This document shows positions 1 to 7,716 of a stretch of 13,093 nt of DNA, one piece after another. A program made the translations under genes and the position numbers. Positions within the stretch are counted from its first letter, which is position 1. Every line of letters begins with the position of its first letter. The stretch spans positions 1 through 13,093 of the forward strand of contig JAIFNK010000314.1 in NCBI GenBank assembly GCA_020047775.1, given 5' to 3'. The DNA is from Akkermansia sp. (lineage in GTDB: Bacteria; Verrucomicrobiota; Verrucomicrobiia; Verrucomicrobiales; Akkermansiaceae). The notes below the pieces were generated by a model. That model did no database searches and was not told the DNA's origin. It saw only the letters and a list, made by a program, of their open reading frames with translations.

Positions 1-140
1 ATGATCGTGGGGACGCTGACATTGATGAGGGTCGCCAGTTCTTGGGGTTTCAGAAGCTGCTGCATGCGCGGTTTGGTGATGGGTGAATTGCCGGAGGGAT
101 GATGGCCGGTCATTCGGAGGATGCGCAAGTAGGGGATCAT
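1..140 (-). CDS. Partial gene: helix-turn-helix (excisionase/MerR-like, HTH_17 type) protein, N-terminus only
   Basis: Reading the minus strand from the ATG at 140, 46 codons stay open to the window edge, so only the N-terminus is visible. Near the end the peptide reads LLKPQELATLINVSVPTI. This matches the usual start of small HTH_17 domains: a Leu-rich opening, a Pro-x-Glu-Leu helix, then a turn with N-V-S-V and a recognition helix beginning P-T-I. Such domains occur in excisionases and other small DNA-binding proteins of mobile elements. In-frame ATGs also exist at 113 and 65. The one at 65 begins MQQLLKPQEL and would give a compact excisionase-like protein, so the first 25 residues may not be translated. 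None of the three starts has a clear ribosome binding site. An in-frame TAA lies shortly upstream of 140. It is divergent from the plus-strand SEC-C gene. The identity rests on about 20 residues and is tentative. Confidence 0.5.
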   Translation of the reverse strand, partial: MIPYLRILRMTGHHPSGNSPITKPRMQQLLKPQELATLINVSVPTI

Positions 141-306
141 GGTTATTGGTGATGTTTAGCGCCTATTGATTACGCGTGCGATCCGACCACGTCAGAACAG
201 CTCCGTCTGCTGCGGTCCATCGCACCCGGCACATGTTTCGCCACTACAAATCGCCATGCGTCGTGCCGCCGAGGGGTAAGCGCTGGTCCTGACCGCTTGC
301 CAAAGT

Positions 307-1557
307 ATGATCACTGGGCGATTGATAGTGGCCATGGGACCGTCACTGCTGCTGGACAAGTCGACATTACAATCGCTGTCTCACAATGAAATGGCGATCC
401 TGCGTCGGTATTTCTCCCTCGTAGTGCCGCCTATCCTCCTGGTGGAGATCCTTGCCGATCTCAAGAAACAAGCCGGATCAGGCCGTAAACCCAGCGTTCC
501 AGACCTTGCACGGCGGATTGTTCCGTCATCTTCACTCCCCATACTTCCCAGCTACCGTGATCTCATAAACGCTGAACTCACGGGCACCAGGATTGCCATG
601 GATCATCGCCCTATATTATTGCGAGGTCGAGGAGTCCGCAGCGCTGATGGCAAACGTGGGACTGTGGTCGATTCTTCTAGCGAAGAGCAGGCTCTACTCC
701 GGTGGCAGCAGGGCGATTTTGAGGCGGCGGAAGAACTGCTGGCAGAACAGTATCGCCGCGCTATCAGCGAGATGGACGTGGAGGCATTGCAGCGCCAGCT
801 TCAGTCAGAATACAGCAAGAGTCTCAAACTGGACTCCCTGGAAGCTACTGCCGAGTTCGTCGAAGATCTCGTTGAGAGCGCCAATCCTGAATTACTACTT
901 CGTTGGTTTTTCGGAGAGGCCTTGGGTGAGAGCATACTACCTGATTCCGTCCTGACCCGTGCAGGCGCTCCGTCGGGATTGGGTCAGCGCTTTCCTTACC
1001 TCTCCTACTGCCTAAAGGTTTCCCTATTGTTTCACTTCGGATTGGCATTCCGACACATTACGACCCGACCCACCAACCGGATCGATCTTGAGTATTGCTT
1101 CTATCTCCCCTTCACACTTGGATTCTCCTCGGGAGACCAGCTTCACCGTGACCTGTTTGAGCATGTCGCCCTCCCCAAGAACGACTTTTGTTATGGTGAT
1201 GATCTGAAGCACGACTTTCGTCGCCTATTGAGTCACCGGGAACATGATCCGGAGGCGCTGGAGGCGGTTAAGCCGCCGGAGTTGGCACCCGATTCGTTCA
1301 CTTGCCGGATGTGGGAAAAGCACATGAAGCCGGTTTCTCAGAGGAGGGAGAATCTTGCCAAGTCGCTCTCCCCGGAGGAACAGCAGCGACTTATTGAGCA
1401 GCTTCGAACCATGATGGACGGGGAGATGGACCATGACACCGCACCGGAGTGTCACCAGGACTTCCTCTTCCGTAAGATGCAGATCCACCGAGACGGTCCC
1501 TGCGTTTGTGGCAGCAGCAAGTCGTTCGGTGAATGCTGTGGTGCTGGAATTGAATGA
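307..1557 (+). CDS. PIN-like/SEC-C motif protein (possible nuclease)
   Basis: The predicted 416-residue protein ends in a clear SEC-C zinc motif, PCVCGSSKSFGECCG, with Cys399, Cys401, Cys410 and Cys411; the same Cys pattern occurs at the SecA C-terminus and in many stand-alone proteins. The N-terminus (LLLDKSTLQSL, Asp17; then LLVEILADL, Glu47 and Asp51) and a later FSSGDQLH segment (Asp277), preceded by Asp260, are spaced like the acidic residues of a PIN-like nuclease fold split by a long helical insert (about 125-215). The nuclease reading is inference from this pattern. No signal peptide or membrane segment is seen. The ATG at 307 is the longest start; ATG 334 is equally plausible because the conserved-looking part begins at MGPSLLLDKS, and neither has a good ribosome binding site. 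The gene converges on brxHI and is not part of that operon, but may be another gene of a defence island. Confidence 0.8.
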   Translation: MITGRLIVAMGPSLLLDKSTLQSLSHNEMAILRRYFSLVVPPILLVEILADLKKQAGSGRKPSVPDLARRIVPSSSLPILPSYRDLINAELTGTRIAMDHRPILLRGRGVRSADGKRGTVVDSSSEEQALLRWQQGDFEAAEELLAEQYRRAISEMDVEALQRQLQSEYSKSLKLDSLEATAEFVEDLVESANPELLLRWFFGEALGESILPDSVLTRAGAPSGLGQRFPYLSYCLKVSLLFHFGLAFRHITTRPTNRIDLEYCFYLPFTLGFSSGDQLHRDLFEHVALPKNDFCYGDDLKHDFRRLLSHREHDPEALEAVKPPELAPDSFTCRMWEKHMKPVSQRRENLAKSLSPEEQQRLIEQLRTMMDGEMDHDTAPECHQDFLFRKMQIHRDGPCVCGSSKSFGECCGAGIE

Positions 1558-1571
1558 CAAACATAACAGCG

Positions 1572-1594
1572 TGTCCCCCAGCACACCCGGGACA
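1572..1594. terminator. Weak dyad between convergent genes, possible bidirectional terminator
   Basis: The 39-nt gap between the two convergent stop codons contains the inverted repeat TGTCCC (1572-1577) and GGGACA (1589-1594), with an 11-nt loop. Its position between converging genes suits a shared terminator. However, the stem is only six pairs and neither side is followed by a run of T, so it is not a classical intrinsic terminator. Low confidence. Confidence 0.25.
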
Positions 1595-1596
1595 AA

Positions 1597-3687
1597 TCAA
1601 ATTTGAATCATACCAAGCGCATCCTCCCTCACTCGTATCCTGCCGCGTGCGGCGGCTGCGGCGAAACGCTCTGGCAGACAATCTGAGAACTTCAGGCCAT
1701 CCAGCCATTGCTTGGAAATGGGTAGCTGCCGCAGGGCGTCCGGGTCTGCCAGCAGACTCCGGATCGCAACCGTCACCCGCGAGGTGTCCGTCTCGTATGG
1801 GAACTTAAGGCTGAAGTCGTCGAATCGTGCCTCGATGCCGGCGCTGGTCTCAAGCACAGAGGCGAATGCCTCGTTCAAAAAGCGGCCGGCGAAGTTCCAC
1901 CAGATCACATGATTCTCTGCCGGGTCGCTGACGCAGTTGGTGCTTTCCACTCCGAGAGCAAGATAGTCTCCACGCAGCGCTCCCATCCTTGTGCTACAGC
2001 GGTTCGACCAACGAGGTGAACTTTGCTCCGACAGCAGCACCGCCCCCACGCCACGCGCCATCTCGAAGGAGAGGCCTTGTCCCTGACCATACCAGCGGGC
2101 GCTGCCCTTGGCGGTGGTTGGGGTGACGAAGACCTTGCGGCCAGTGAAATCGATGTCCCGGATGTCCCAGGCTCGTCCGCTTAGGATCAGTGGGCGGCGC
2201 TCCTTTCCTTCCTCCACCGCCACGGTAAGCCAGTCCACCATGCCGATGCTGTTGACGCCGTGTACGACTTCGAACAACGGCGGCGAGGTGAACACCGACA
2301 CGAGTTCGAGGAAATGGCGACGCCCGAAGCGCTTCTCGCCTTCGTCGCCCATTGAGAGCAGGACGCCGTCCGAAAACAGAATCTCCGAGTCGATCAGGTG
2401 CTGGATCAGGATTGCGACTTCTTCGGGCGGCAGGTTCGAAAAGGCCGGGAAGTTCCCCAACCAATCCCGCCAGCCATCCACCCGGATTCCACCGGTCTGA
2501 AGCGTCAGGGCGAGAAGCTGTTGGACGAAGAGGTGATAGGGATCACGCGGTGCGATGATGGGTTCGACGAATCCTTCCTCCCAAAGTTTCACCAGAGCGG
2601 TCGCATGCAGAAGCGCGTTGTCCGATGTCGTCAGGAAGAGGCAGTTCCGTGAGGAGCCTGGCCGGCGACCGGTGCGGCCGATCCGCTGCAAGAAGGACGC
2701 CACCGTGCCCGGCGCATCGATCTGAATGACGCGATCGAGATCACCCACGTCGATGCCAAGTTCCAATGTGCTGGTCGCAACAATCACGCAGTTGGAGTCC
2801 GAGCTGAAAGCTGCCTCCGCTTCGCGCCGCTGTTCGGCGCTGAGCGAGCTGTGGGAAACGAAGGTGCTGATGCCACGCTCCCGCAGCATCACGGCCAGTT
2901 CCTCGACGCGCCGCCGGCTATCGCAAAAAACGAGTCGCTTCTCACCCTCGTGAAGTTGGCTGATCACGTGGGCGGCGTTCTCCAGAGTGCCGACGTAATC
3001 GACGCAGACGTTCGCCGCAACACTGGCAGCCTCCACTGAAATAACGCGCCGTTCACCGCTGCAATGACCCGCGAGCCAGTCGATCAATGAATCCGGGTTA
3101 CCAACGGTCGCAGACAGGCCGATACGCTGGAACTCTCTCCCTGCCAGCCGCTGGATCCGCTCGACGACTGCGAGCAGGTGAAGCCCTCGGTCATCCCCGG
3201 CGAAGGCGTGGATCTCATCAATCACCACCATCCGCACATTCACCAGCAGCTCACGCAGTTCCCGTCGGCTTGAAATCATCATCACCTCCAGTGACTCCGG
3301 CGTGGTCAACAGGCAGGCTGGCTTCTTCGCTTCGATGATCTTGCGGTCCTTCGTCGGGACATCCCCATGCCAGAGGCCGACCTCGTGGCCGACCATGCCG
3401 AAGTAAGTTTCCAGCCGTTCATGCAGGTTGTTGAGCAGCGCCTTGAGCGGGCACAGATAGAGGATCGCGGTACCGTCCCAGTTCTCGGTGAGCAGCCGGG
3501 AAATGGCAGGCAACACGGCGGCTTCCGTTTTTCCGCCAGCAGTGGGGGCGATGACGAGTGCGTGCTCGCCCGCTAGGATCGGCACGGCAGCCAATTCCTG
3601 GAGCGGCCTAAGACCCGGCCAGCCAAGGGTGTTAACCAGATGGTGCCGCAGCAACGGGTGAAACGAATCTGACGCGCGCTCGTTCAC
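1597..3687 (-). CDS. brxHI: BrxHI-type BREX helicase (Lhr-like superfamily 2 DEAH/DEIH helicase)
   Basis: The 696-residue protein is an SF2 helicase with all main motifs: motif I APTAGGKT (47-54), motif II DEIH (157-160), motif III SAT (192-194), motif V TSTLELGIDVGD (305-316) and motif VI QRIGRTGRR (334-342). A Q-motif-like LRPLQ lies at 26-30. The order, the DEIH box and the GTVASFLQRIGRTGRR context resemble the Lhr core. The C-terminal half (about 350-696) would hold the winged-helix and core extension, without the very long C-terminal part of full-length Lhr. Lhr-like BrxHI is the helicase associated with type 2 BREX and presumably acts on DNA by ATP-driven translocation; its precise role there is not known to me. 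The GTG start at 3687 forms a GTGA overlap with the brxD stop, which supports this start and suggests translational coupling. It is the last gene of the operon. Confidence 0.88.
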   Translation of the reverse strand: MNERASDSFHPLLRHHLVNTLGWPGLRPLQELAAVPILAGEHALVIAPTAGGKTEAAVLPAISRLLTENWDGTAILYLCPLKALLNNLHERLETYFGMVGHEVGLWHGDVPTKDRKIIEAKKPACLLTTPESLEVMMISSRRELRELLVNVRMVVIDEIHAFAGDDRGLHLLAVVERIQRLAGREFQRIGLSATVGNPDSLIDWLAGHCSGERRVISVEAASVAANVCVDYVGTLENAAHVISQLHEGEKRLVFCDSRRRVEELAVMLRERGISTFVSHSSLSAEQRREAEAAFSSDSNCVIVATSTLELGIDVGDLDRVIQIDAPGTVASFLQRIGRTGRRPGSSRNCLFLTTSDNALLHATALVKLWEEGFVEPIIAPRDPYHLFVQQLLALTLQTGGIRVDGWRDWLGNFPAFSNLPPEEVAILIQHLIDSEILFSDGVLLSMGDEGEKRFGRRHFLELVSVFTSPPLFEVVHGVNSIGMVDWLTVAVEEGKERRPLILSGRAWDIRDIDFTGRKVFVTPTTAKGSARWYGQGQGLSFEMARGVGAVLLSEQSSPRWSNRCSTRMGALRGDYLALGVESTNCVSDPAENHVIWWNFAGRFLNEAFASVLETSAGIEARFDDFSLKFPYETDTSRVTVAIRSLLADPDALRQLPISKQWLDGLKFSDCLPERFAAAAARGRIRVREDALGMIQI

Positions 3688-5003
3688 AGATCGAGCTGGA
3701 TTTCATCCGGAGAGACCGCACCGATGGCCGAGCGCTCCGCATCGTTGAGTTCTTCGCCAGTGATCACTGGCTGATAGTGTTCGAGCGGATTGAAGTCTTT
3801 GTGAAGTTCCACCACATCGAGCAGTTCACTGACGAGTTTCTTAAGGAAGATCCGGGGAGCCAAGCCGACCTCGCCACCCAAACGACCGGCGATCCCGGAG
3901 GCCAGGGATGAAATGACGGAATCGTCCACCTTCGCACTTACTCGCTCACCATCCGCCAGACCCGACACAAAAATGTTTCTGACCTTCCGCCCGACTTCCA
4001 CCAGCGATTCATGCTTGAAGGGCATCAGCCGGATCTGCGGCGCTCGTGGATTATCGAAGCGATTGTCCGGCTGAAATTCCGTCGCCAGTCGCTGGGCGAG
4101 CGGTTGCGATTTTTTCACCCCCTGAGGCCCATCGAAGAAGATCGGAGTTCCGGTGATGACCAGCATCAAGCCCGGGAAACGTCCTGAGTCCAGTTCATCA
4201 AGCAACTGGCGCAATGCATTCAGGCTCTTGTCCCGCACGTCCGAGCGCGCCCGCTGAAGGGTCTCCACTTCGTCGAGCACCAGCACCAGTCCGCCATTGC
4301 CGCTGTCGCGCAGGACCATCAGAAGCCCCTGAAGAAACGTGAGCGCGCTCTTGTGGTCGATCTCCCCCTTGACGCCCGCGACCCGTTTCACTTTCGCGGA
4401 CACGTTAGGCTGGCCGCCCAGCCATGCGATCAACCCTTCAGCCGTTTCGGTGTCGCCCTCGGCGAGAGCGCGGCGGTAGGCACGCAGGACGGCCGAAAAC
4501 GCCGGTGCAGTCCGAGCCACCTCGCCGAGACGCTTCTCCATCAACTTGTCAGTTTCTACGAGCAGGTCATTCTCAGACGTTGCACCGGCGGCGATCACAT
4601 CCTCCTCCAACGAGTAGAACCAACTGTCAATGACTTCACGAAACGCACCCTCCCGAGTGCCTGATAGATTCAATCGTTCGATAAGCCGGCGATAGACGGT
4701 TTCCAGCCGATGCAGCGGCGTTTCGGTTTCCGAAATCTGCACCTCCGCCGCCGCGAAATTCCTCTGCTTTGCACGCTCTTGAATCCAGCGCGAGAAGAAG
4801 GTCTTGCCGCAACCGTAGTCGCCGCGGATCGCCTTGAAGGCGGCGTTCCCCGTCTCCACATGATCGAGCATTTCATCAACCGTCGTCTCGAAGCCATTCA
4901 GTCCGACTGCCAGTTCGTCCAAGCCACGACGAGGTACGGTGCCCCGGCGGAGGGCTTCGAGGATTTCTTTCCGCTTTTGCGCGCTGATTACCGGTGCATC
5001 CAT
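3684..5003 (-). CDS. brxD: BrxD-type BREX ATP-binding protein (AAA/ORC-like P-loop ATPase)
   Basis: The 439-residue protein has a Walker A motif GDYGCGKTF (61-69) and a Walker B motif LVLVLDEVETLQ (239-250, acidic pair Asp244-Glu245). The sensor-like strand LVITGTPIFFDGP follows (281-293). The N-terminus, with the GTVPRRGLDELAVGL segment before the P-loop, and the overall length fit the family annotated as BREX system ATP-binding protein BrxD, an ORC/Cdc6-like AAA group found in type 2 BREX beside brxHI. The residues after about 320 (QIRLMPFK onwards) would be the lid and a helical C-terminal region. No membrane segment is seen. Its ATG overlaps the pglZ stop by one base (TGATG, 5001-5005) and its stop overlaps the brxHI start, so it is embedded in the operon. 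The role in defence is unknown; ATP-dependent DNA or partner loading is an inference from the fold. Confidence 0.88.
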   Translation of the reverse strand: MDAPVISAQKRKEILEALRRGTVPRRGLDELAVGLNGFETTVDEMLDHVETGNAAFKAIRGDYGCGKTFFSRWIQERAKQRNFAAAEVQISETETPLHRLETVYRRLIERLNLSGTREGAFREVIDSWFYSLEEDVIAAGATSENDLLVETDKLMEKRLGEVARTAPAFSAVLRAYRRALAEGDTETAEGLIAWLGGQPNVSAKVKRVAGVKGEIDHKSALTFLQGLLMVLRDSGNGGLVLVLDEVETLQRARSDVRDKSLNALRQLLDELDSGRFPGLMLVITGTPIFFDGPQGVKKSQPLAQRLATEFQPDNRFDNPRAPQIRLMPFKHESLVEVGRKVRNIFVSGLADGERVSAKVDDSVISSLASGIAGRLGGEVGLAPRIFLKKLVSELLDVVELHKDFNPLEHYQPVITGEELNDAERSAIGAVSPDEIQLDL

Positions 5004-7708
5004 CAGAGTTTGAGTTGAAATTGGCTGGCGAGCAGTTTGCGGTTCAGACGGACCGTGTCGGAGTCCCTGTCGATTTCGAGAATCTCATAACTGTCCACAT
5101 TGGTGAAGCGGGCCACCCGTGACAGGACACCTTGCATCCGGAGCGACTGTTCACCGATTGCCTGGGCCAACGCACCCATCAGCAACGTGCCGCCATTGGC
5201 GTCGAGGGCCGACAGGACCTTCCTCATGTGATCCTTGTTCGGTGCTGCCCGGCCAAGCAGGCGGTCCTGTTCCGCATAGACATCGGACTTCAGGAACTCC
5301 GCCATCCAAGCCGGCTCACCGGGAGATTCGACAGCCGGGACAAGCGGCTCATCAAACAACGGCAGCTCATCGACATTCGTGACGGGCTTCTTCTTCGGCT
5401 TGAGTTTGAGGGGTGTAGGAGGCGCGGCCTTGACAGTGCCATCGCCAAGAAAGACCCGCTGCCAGTTCCACCAGTCAGGTTGTGGTGCGTCCACGGCTTC
5501 GTAGCCCTCGATCTCATCCTCGGGCGCGGCGAACACCGCCAGTGGGATCAACACTTCCAAATCGCAAGCGCCACCATGATAGCCGGCCGACTTCGGGCCA
5601 TAACGCAGGGTTTCGGTGATCGGTAGAATGACCGACGGCGCACCGATTGCGGCCTCGACTCTCGACCCGGAAAACTTCCGCTCGCCCTCGTCGCTGACCT
5701 CGCCATGGCGGAAGCGCGCCTCCCCTTCGGATTGGCGCTCGATCATCTTGGTGTTCTCCATCTCCGGGATGTGACCGTGATCGCTCGTCAGGACAATCAG
5801 GCGCTTACCCTGGTCCGCCGCTTCAAGAATCGCGGGCAGGATCCCGATGTCCTGCACCTTCCAGTCGAGCGATAGCTGCCCGCCGGTTTTCAGTTGGTCG
5901 TCGATGGCGTTGAGCACCACCGCGACCACCCGGTGTTCGCTACCTGCGAGTGCATCGCGCACCTTGATCGACAAGCCACTGCTGTCCCCGGATCCAAGAT
6001 CGCCCTTGGTAAAGAGCAGCGGCTTGCCCTTGCTGCGGACATTGGCCAAGTCGGCATGCTCACGGAACGCGACGGCCTCGGTATTGCGAATCCCCGCCTG
6101 CACCTTCCCTGAGAAAAGCGACCAGCGTGAGTGTTGGGTCACGCTCGGCAGCACGCTCATGACCCGTGTTGGAAATTCTTCTCCCACCCGCCGCTGAGCC
6201 GCCCAGCCTGATTGTTCGAGGCTGCGTCCCAGTTGGTGGAATGCGGGGAAATTCATGCCGTCCATCACCAGCAACAGCACCGGGCGCTGGGAGGCCAGTG
6301 GTTCCACACATTTGGCGACGACGTCCTCGATGGGGATCAGCCCTTTGCCGCCGCTCTCATTGTCGCAGTGCCAGTGGCAAACGCGCTCGCCGAAGTCGAC
6401 TTGGGCTTCGATGCGGGCCTTCGCCATCCGCCGGACCAGCCGTCCATACACTTCCGCGACCTCGGGAAGCGGATCACCCCACGACAGGGAAAACCTCGCC
6501 CAGTCGATGAACGAATCATTCGCCGCGAACTCCCGGGCGGCATCGTTCAGACCGGTCGCCCGTTTCCGCTGAGGTGCGAAGTTCGCTTCGTAGCCGGCCA
6601 GGCGCGCCGCCATCTCCGCCCGTGCAAGCCTGACGGTGTGGAGCTGGGCCAGCGCGTGGTTTTGAAGCTGGCGCAAGCTGTTGAAAACCGCCCGGCTTCC
6701 GGTTTCCCACTTCCGCTTGCCGAGGCGGTCGATGTCATCAGCGAAGCCCAGCCAGCGGTCCTTGAAGCCTTGTCTCGAATAACCGAAGGCAGATGCGAGA
6801 GGCAGCGCCCGGATACCTTCCAAAATAGCATCCACCTGCGCCGCAATGCGGTCGCGCTCCTCGGACTGGCGCTTGTCCAGCACCTCCCGGGCCGCATGAC
6901 TCCACGTCGCCGCCTCGGTGGGTTTTAGGGATTTGCCGTTCAGATAGTTTTCCACACGCACCCGGGCATCCGCTGCGCCGTCCGTTTGATCCAGGCGCTC
7001 GTGAAACAAATCGCCAACAACAAGCCCCAACGGCAGATAGAGATTCGTCTGGTCTGTGGTGAAAAGGCTCTCCAGACACCCCGCCACCTCACCGGCGCGT
7101 TCCCCGACCCAGTCGAAAAACGAAGGCACCAAATTCTTCTCCAACGCCTCCACCGCCGCCCAGCGCTCCGTATCCAGGCTCCAGCGCAGAATCTCCACCA
7201 GATCCGGCCGTTGGTTCATCAGGTCCGGTTGGCGCAGGATCACACTCCAGGCGAAGTCCAGATCCAAGGTGCCACCGGGGGCCTTGCGCCCGGTGCCGCC
7301 TGATCCCGCCATCACCAGCGCTTCCAGCAGCGCGTCGTCATTGGAGATTCTCGGATCAATGGCAGTGGCCTGATAGATCTCCTTCAGCACCTCCCGCGGA
7401 TCGAGCGTGTGGACCGTTTTCCCGGCGAAGCGCGCCCGCACGTCCTCACCGATCCGGTCCTCATCCGTCCGCATCAACAGCAGCAGCCCATGTCCATCCT
7501 GAGTGGTCAGGTCGAGCATGAGGTCTCTGGCTTCCAGATCGGAGCGGCAGTCCGCCACCTTCACGGCCAGACCACCGCAAATGATCTCAGGCGCACCGAC
7601 GTAGGGGAAGTCCGTCCGGATCGCGAACACGCGTTCCGATTCCCAACCCCTACGGCCACGCCACCGGTCGATCTGCGCCTTCAACTGTTCTGGGATCAAA
7701 CTTGGCAT
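5003..7708 (-). CDS. pglZ: PglZ, BREX alkaline-phosphatase-superfamily protein
   Basis: PglZ is a core component of all BREX/Pgl systems and carries an alkaline-phosphatase-like domain whose substrate is not established. With the start chosen here the protein has 901 residues. The phosphatase domain spans about 470-735 and shows the metal and active-site motifs: VLLLVMDGM (Asp483), LPSVTQHSRWSLFSGK (520-535, candidate nucleophile Thr524), VVLNAIDDQ (Asp603-Asp604), VLTSDHGHIPE (Asp643, His644, His646) and YHGGACDLEVLIPL (His711). The region before it (1-460) is largely helical. After it come a Lys/Pro-rich linker (about 761-778) and a C-terminal domain (about 800-901) that looks like a winged helix. 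The frame stays open upstream to 7945, but those 79 codons overlap the end of pglY and read as basic junk. ATG 7708, giving MPSLIPEQLK, lies 8 nt after the pglY stop and is the sensible start. No Shine-Dalgarno is visible; coupling to pglY is likely. Confidence 0.92.
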   Translation of the reverse strand: MPSLIPEQLKAQIDRWRGRRGWESERVFAIRTDFPYVGAPEIICGGLAVKVADCRSDLEARDLMLDLTTQDGHGLLLLMRTDEDRIGEDVRARFAGKTVHTLDPREVLKEIYQATAIDPRISNDDALLEALVMAGSGGTGRKAPGGTLDLDFAWSVILRQPDLMNQRPDLVEILRWSLDTERWAAVEALEKNLVPSFFDWVGERAGEVAGCLESLFTTDQTNLYLPLGLVVGDLFHERLDQTDGAADARVRVENYLNGKSLKPTEAATWSHAAREVLDKRQSEERDRIAAQVDAILEGIRALPLASAFGYSRQGFKDRWLGFADDIDRLGKRKWETGSRAVFNSLRQLQNHALAQLHTVRLARAEMAARLAGYEANFAPQRKRATGLNDAAREFAANDSFIDWARFSLSWGDPLPEVAEVYGRLVRRMAKARIEAQVDFGERVCHWHCDNESGGKGLIPIEDVVAKCVEPLASQRPVLLLVMDGMNFPAFHQLGRSLEQSGWAAQRRVGEEFPTRVMSVLPSVTQHSRWSLFSGKVQAGIRNTEAVAFREHADLANVRSKGKPLLFTKGDLGSGDSSGLSIKVRDALAGSEHRVVAVVLNAIDDQLKTGGQLSLDWKVQDIGILPAILEAADQGKRLIVLTSDHGHIPEMENTKMIERQSEGEARFRHGEVSDEGERKFSGSRVEAAIGAPSVILPITETLRYGPKSAGYHGGACDLEVLIPLAVFAAPEDEIEGYEAVDAPQPDWWNWQRVFLGDGTVKAAPPTPLKLKPKKKPVTNVDELPLFDEPLVPAVESPGEPAWMAEFLKSDVYAEQDRLLGRAAPNKDHMRKVLSALDANGGTLLMGALAQAIGEQSLRMQGVLSRVARFTNVDSYEILEIDRDSDTVRLNRKLLASQFQLKL

Positions 7709-7716
7709 CGTATTGT

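Noticed and set aside
227..268. Dyad CGGCAC / GTGCCG in the gap before the SEC-C gene
   Set aside because: Only six pairs with a 30-nt loop; no T-run, no promoter boxes and no RNA fold that I recognise. No tRNA or other RNA gene is visible in 141-306.
1994..2464. A 156-codon minus-strand frame inside brxHI
   Set aside because: It is an out-of-frame reading of the helicase gene, very rich in Arg, Gly and Pro, with no domain.
6212..6928. A 238-codon plus-strand open frame inside pglZ
   Set aside because: Antisense shadow of the pglZ helical region; no recognisable domain and an unnatural composition.
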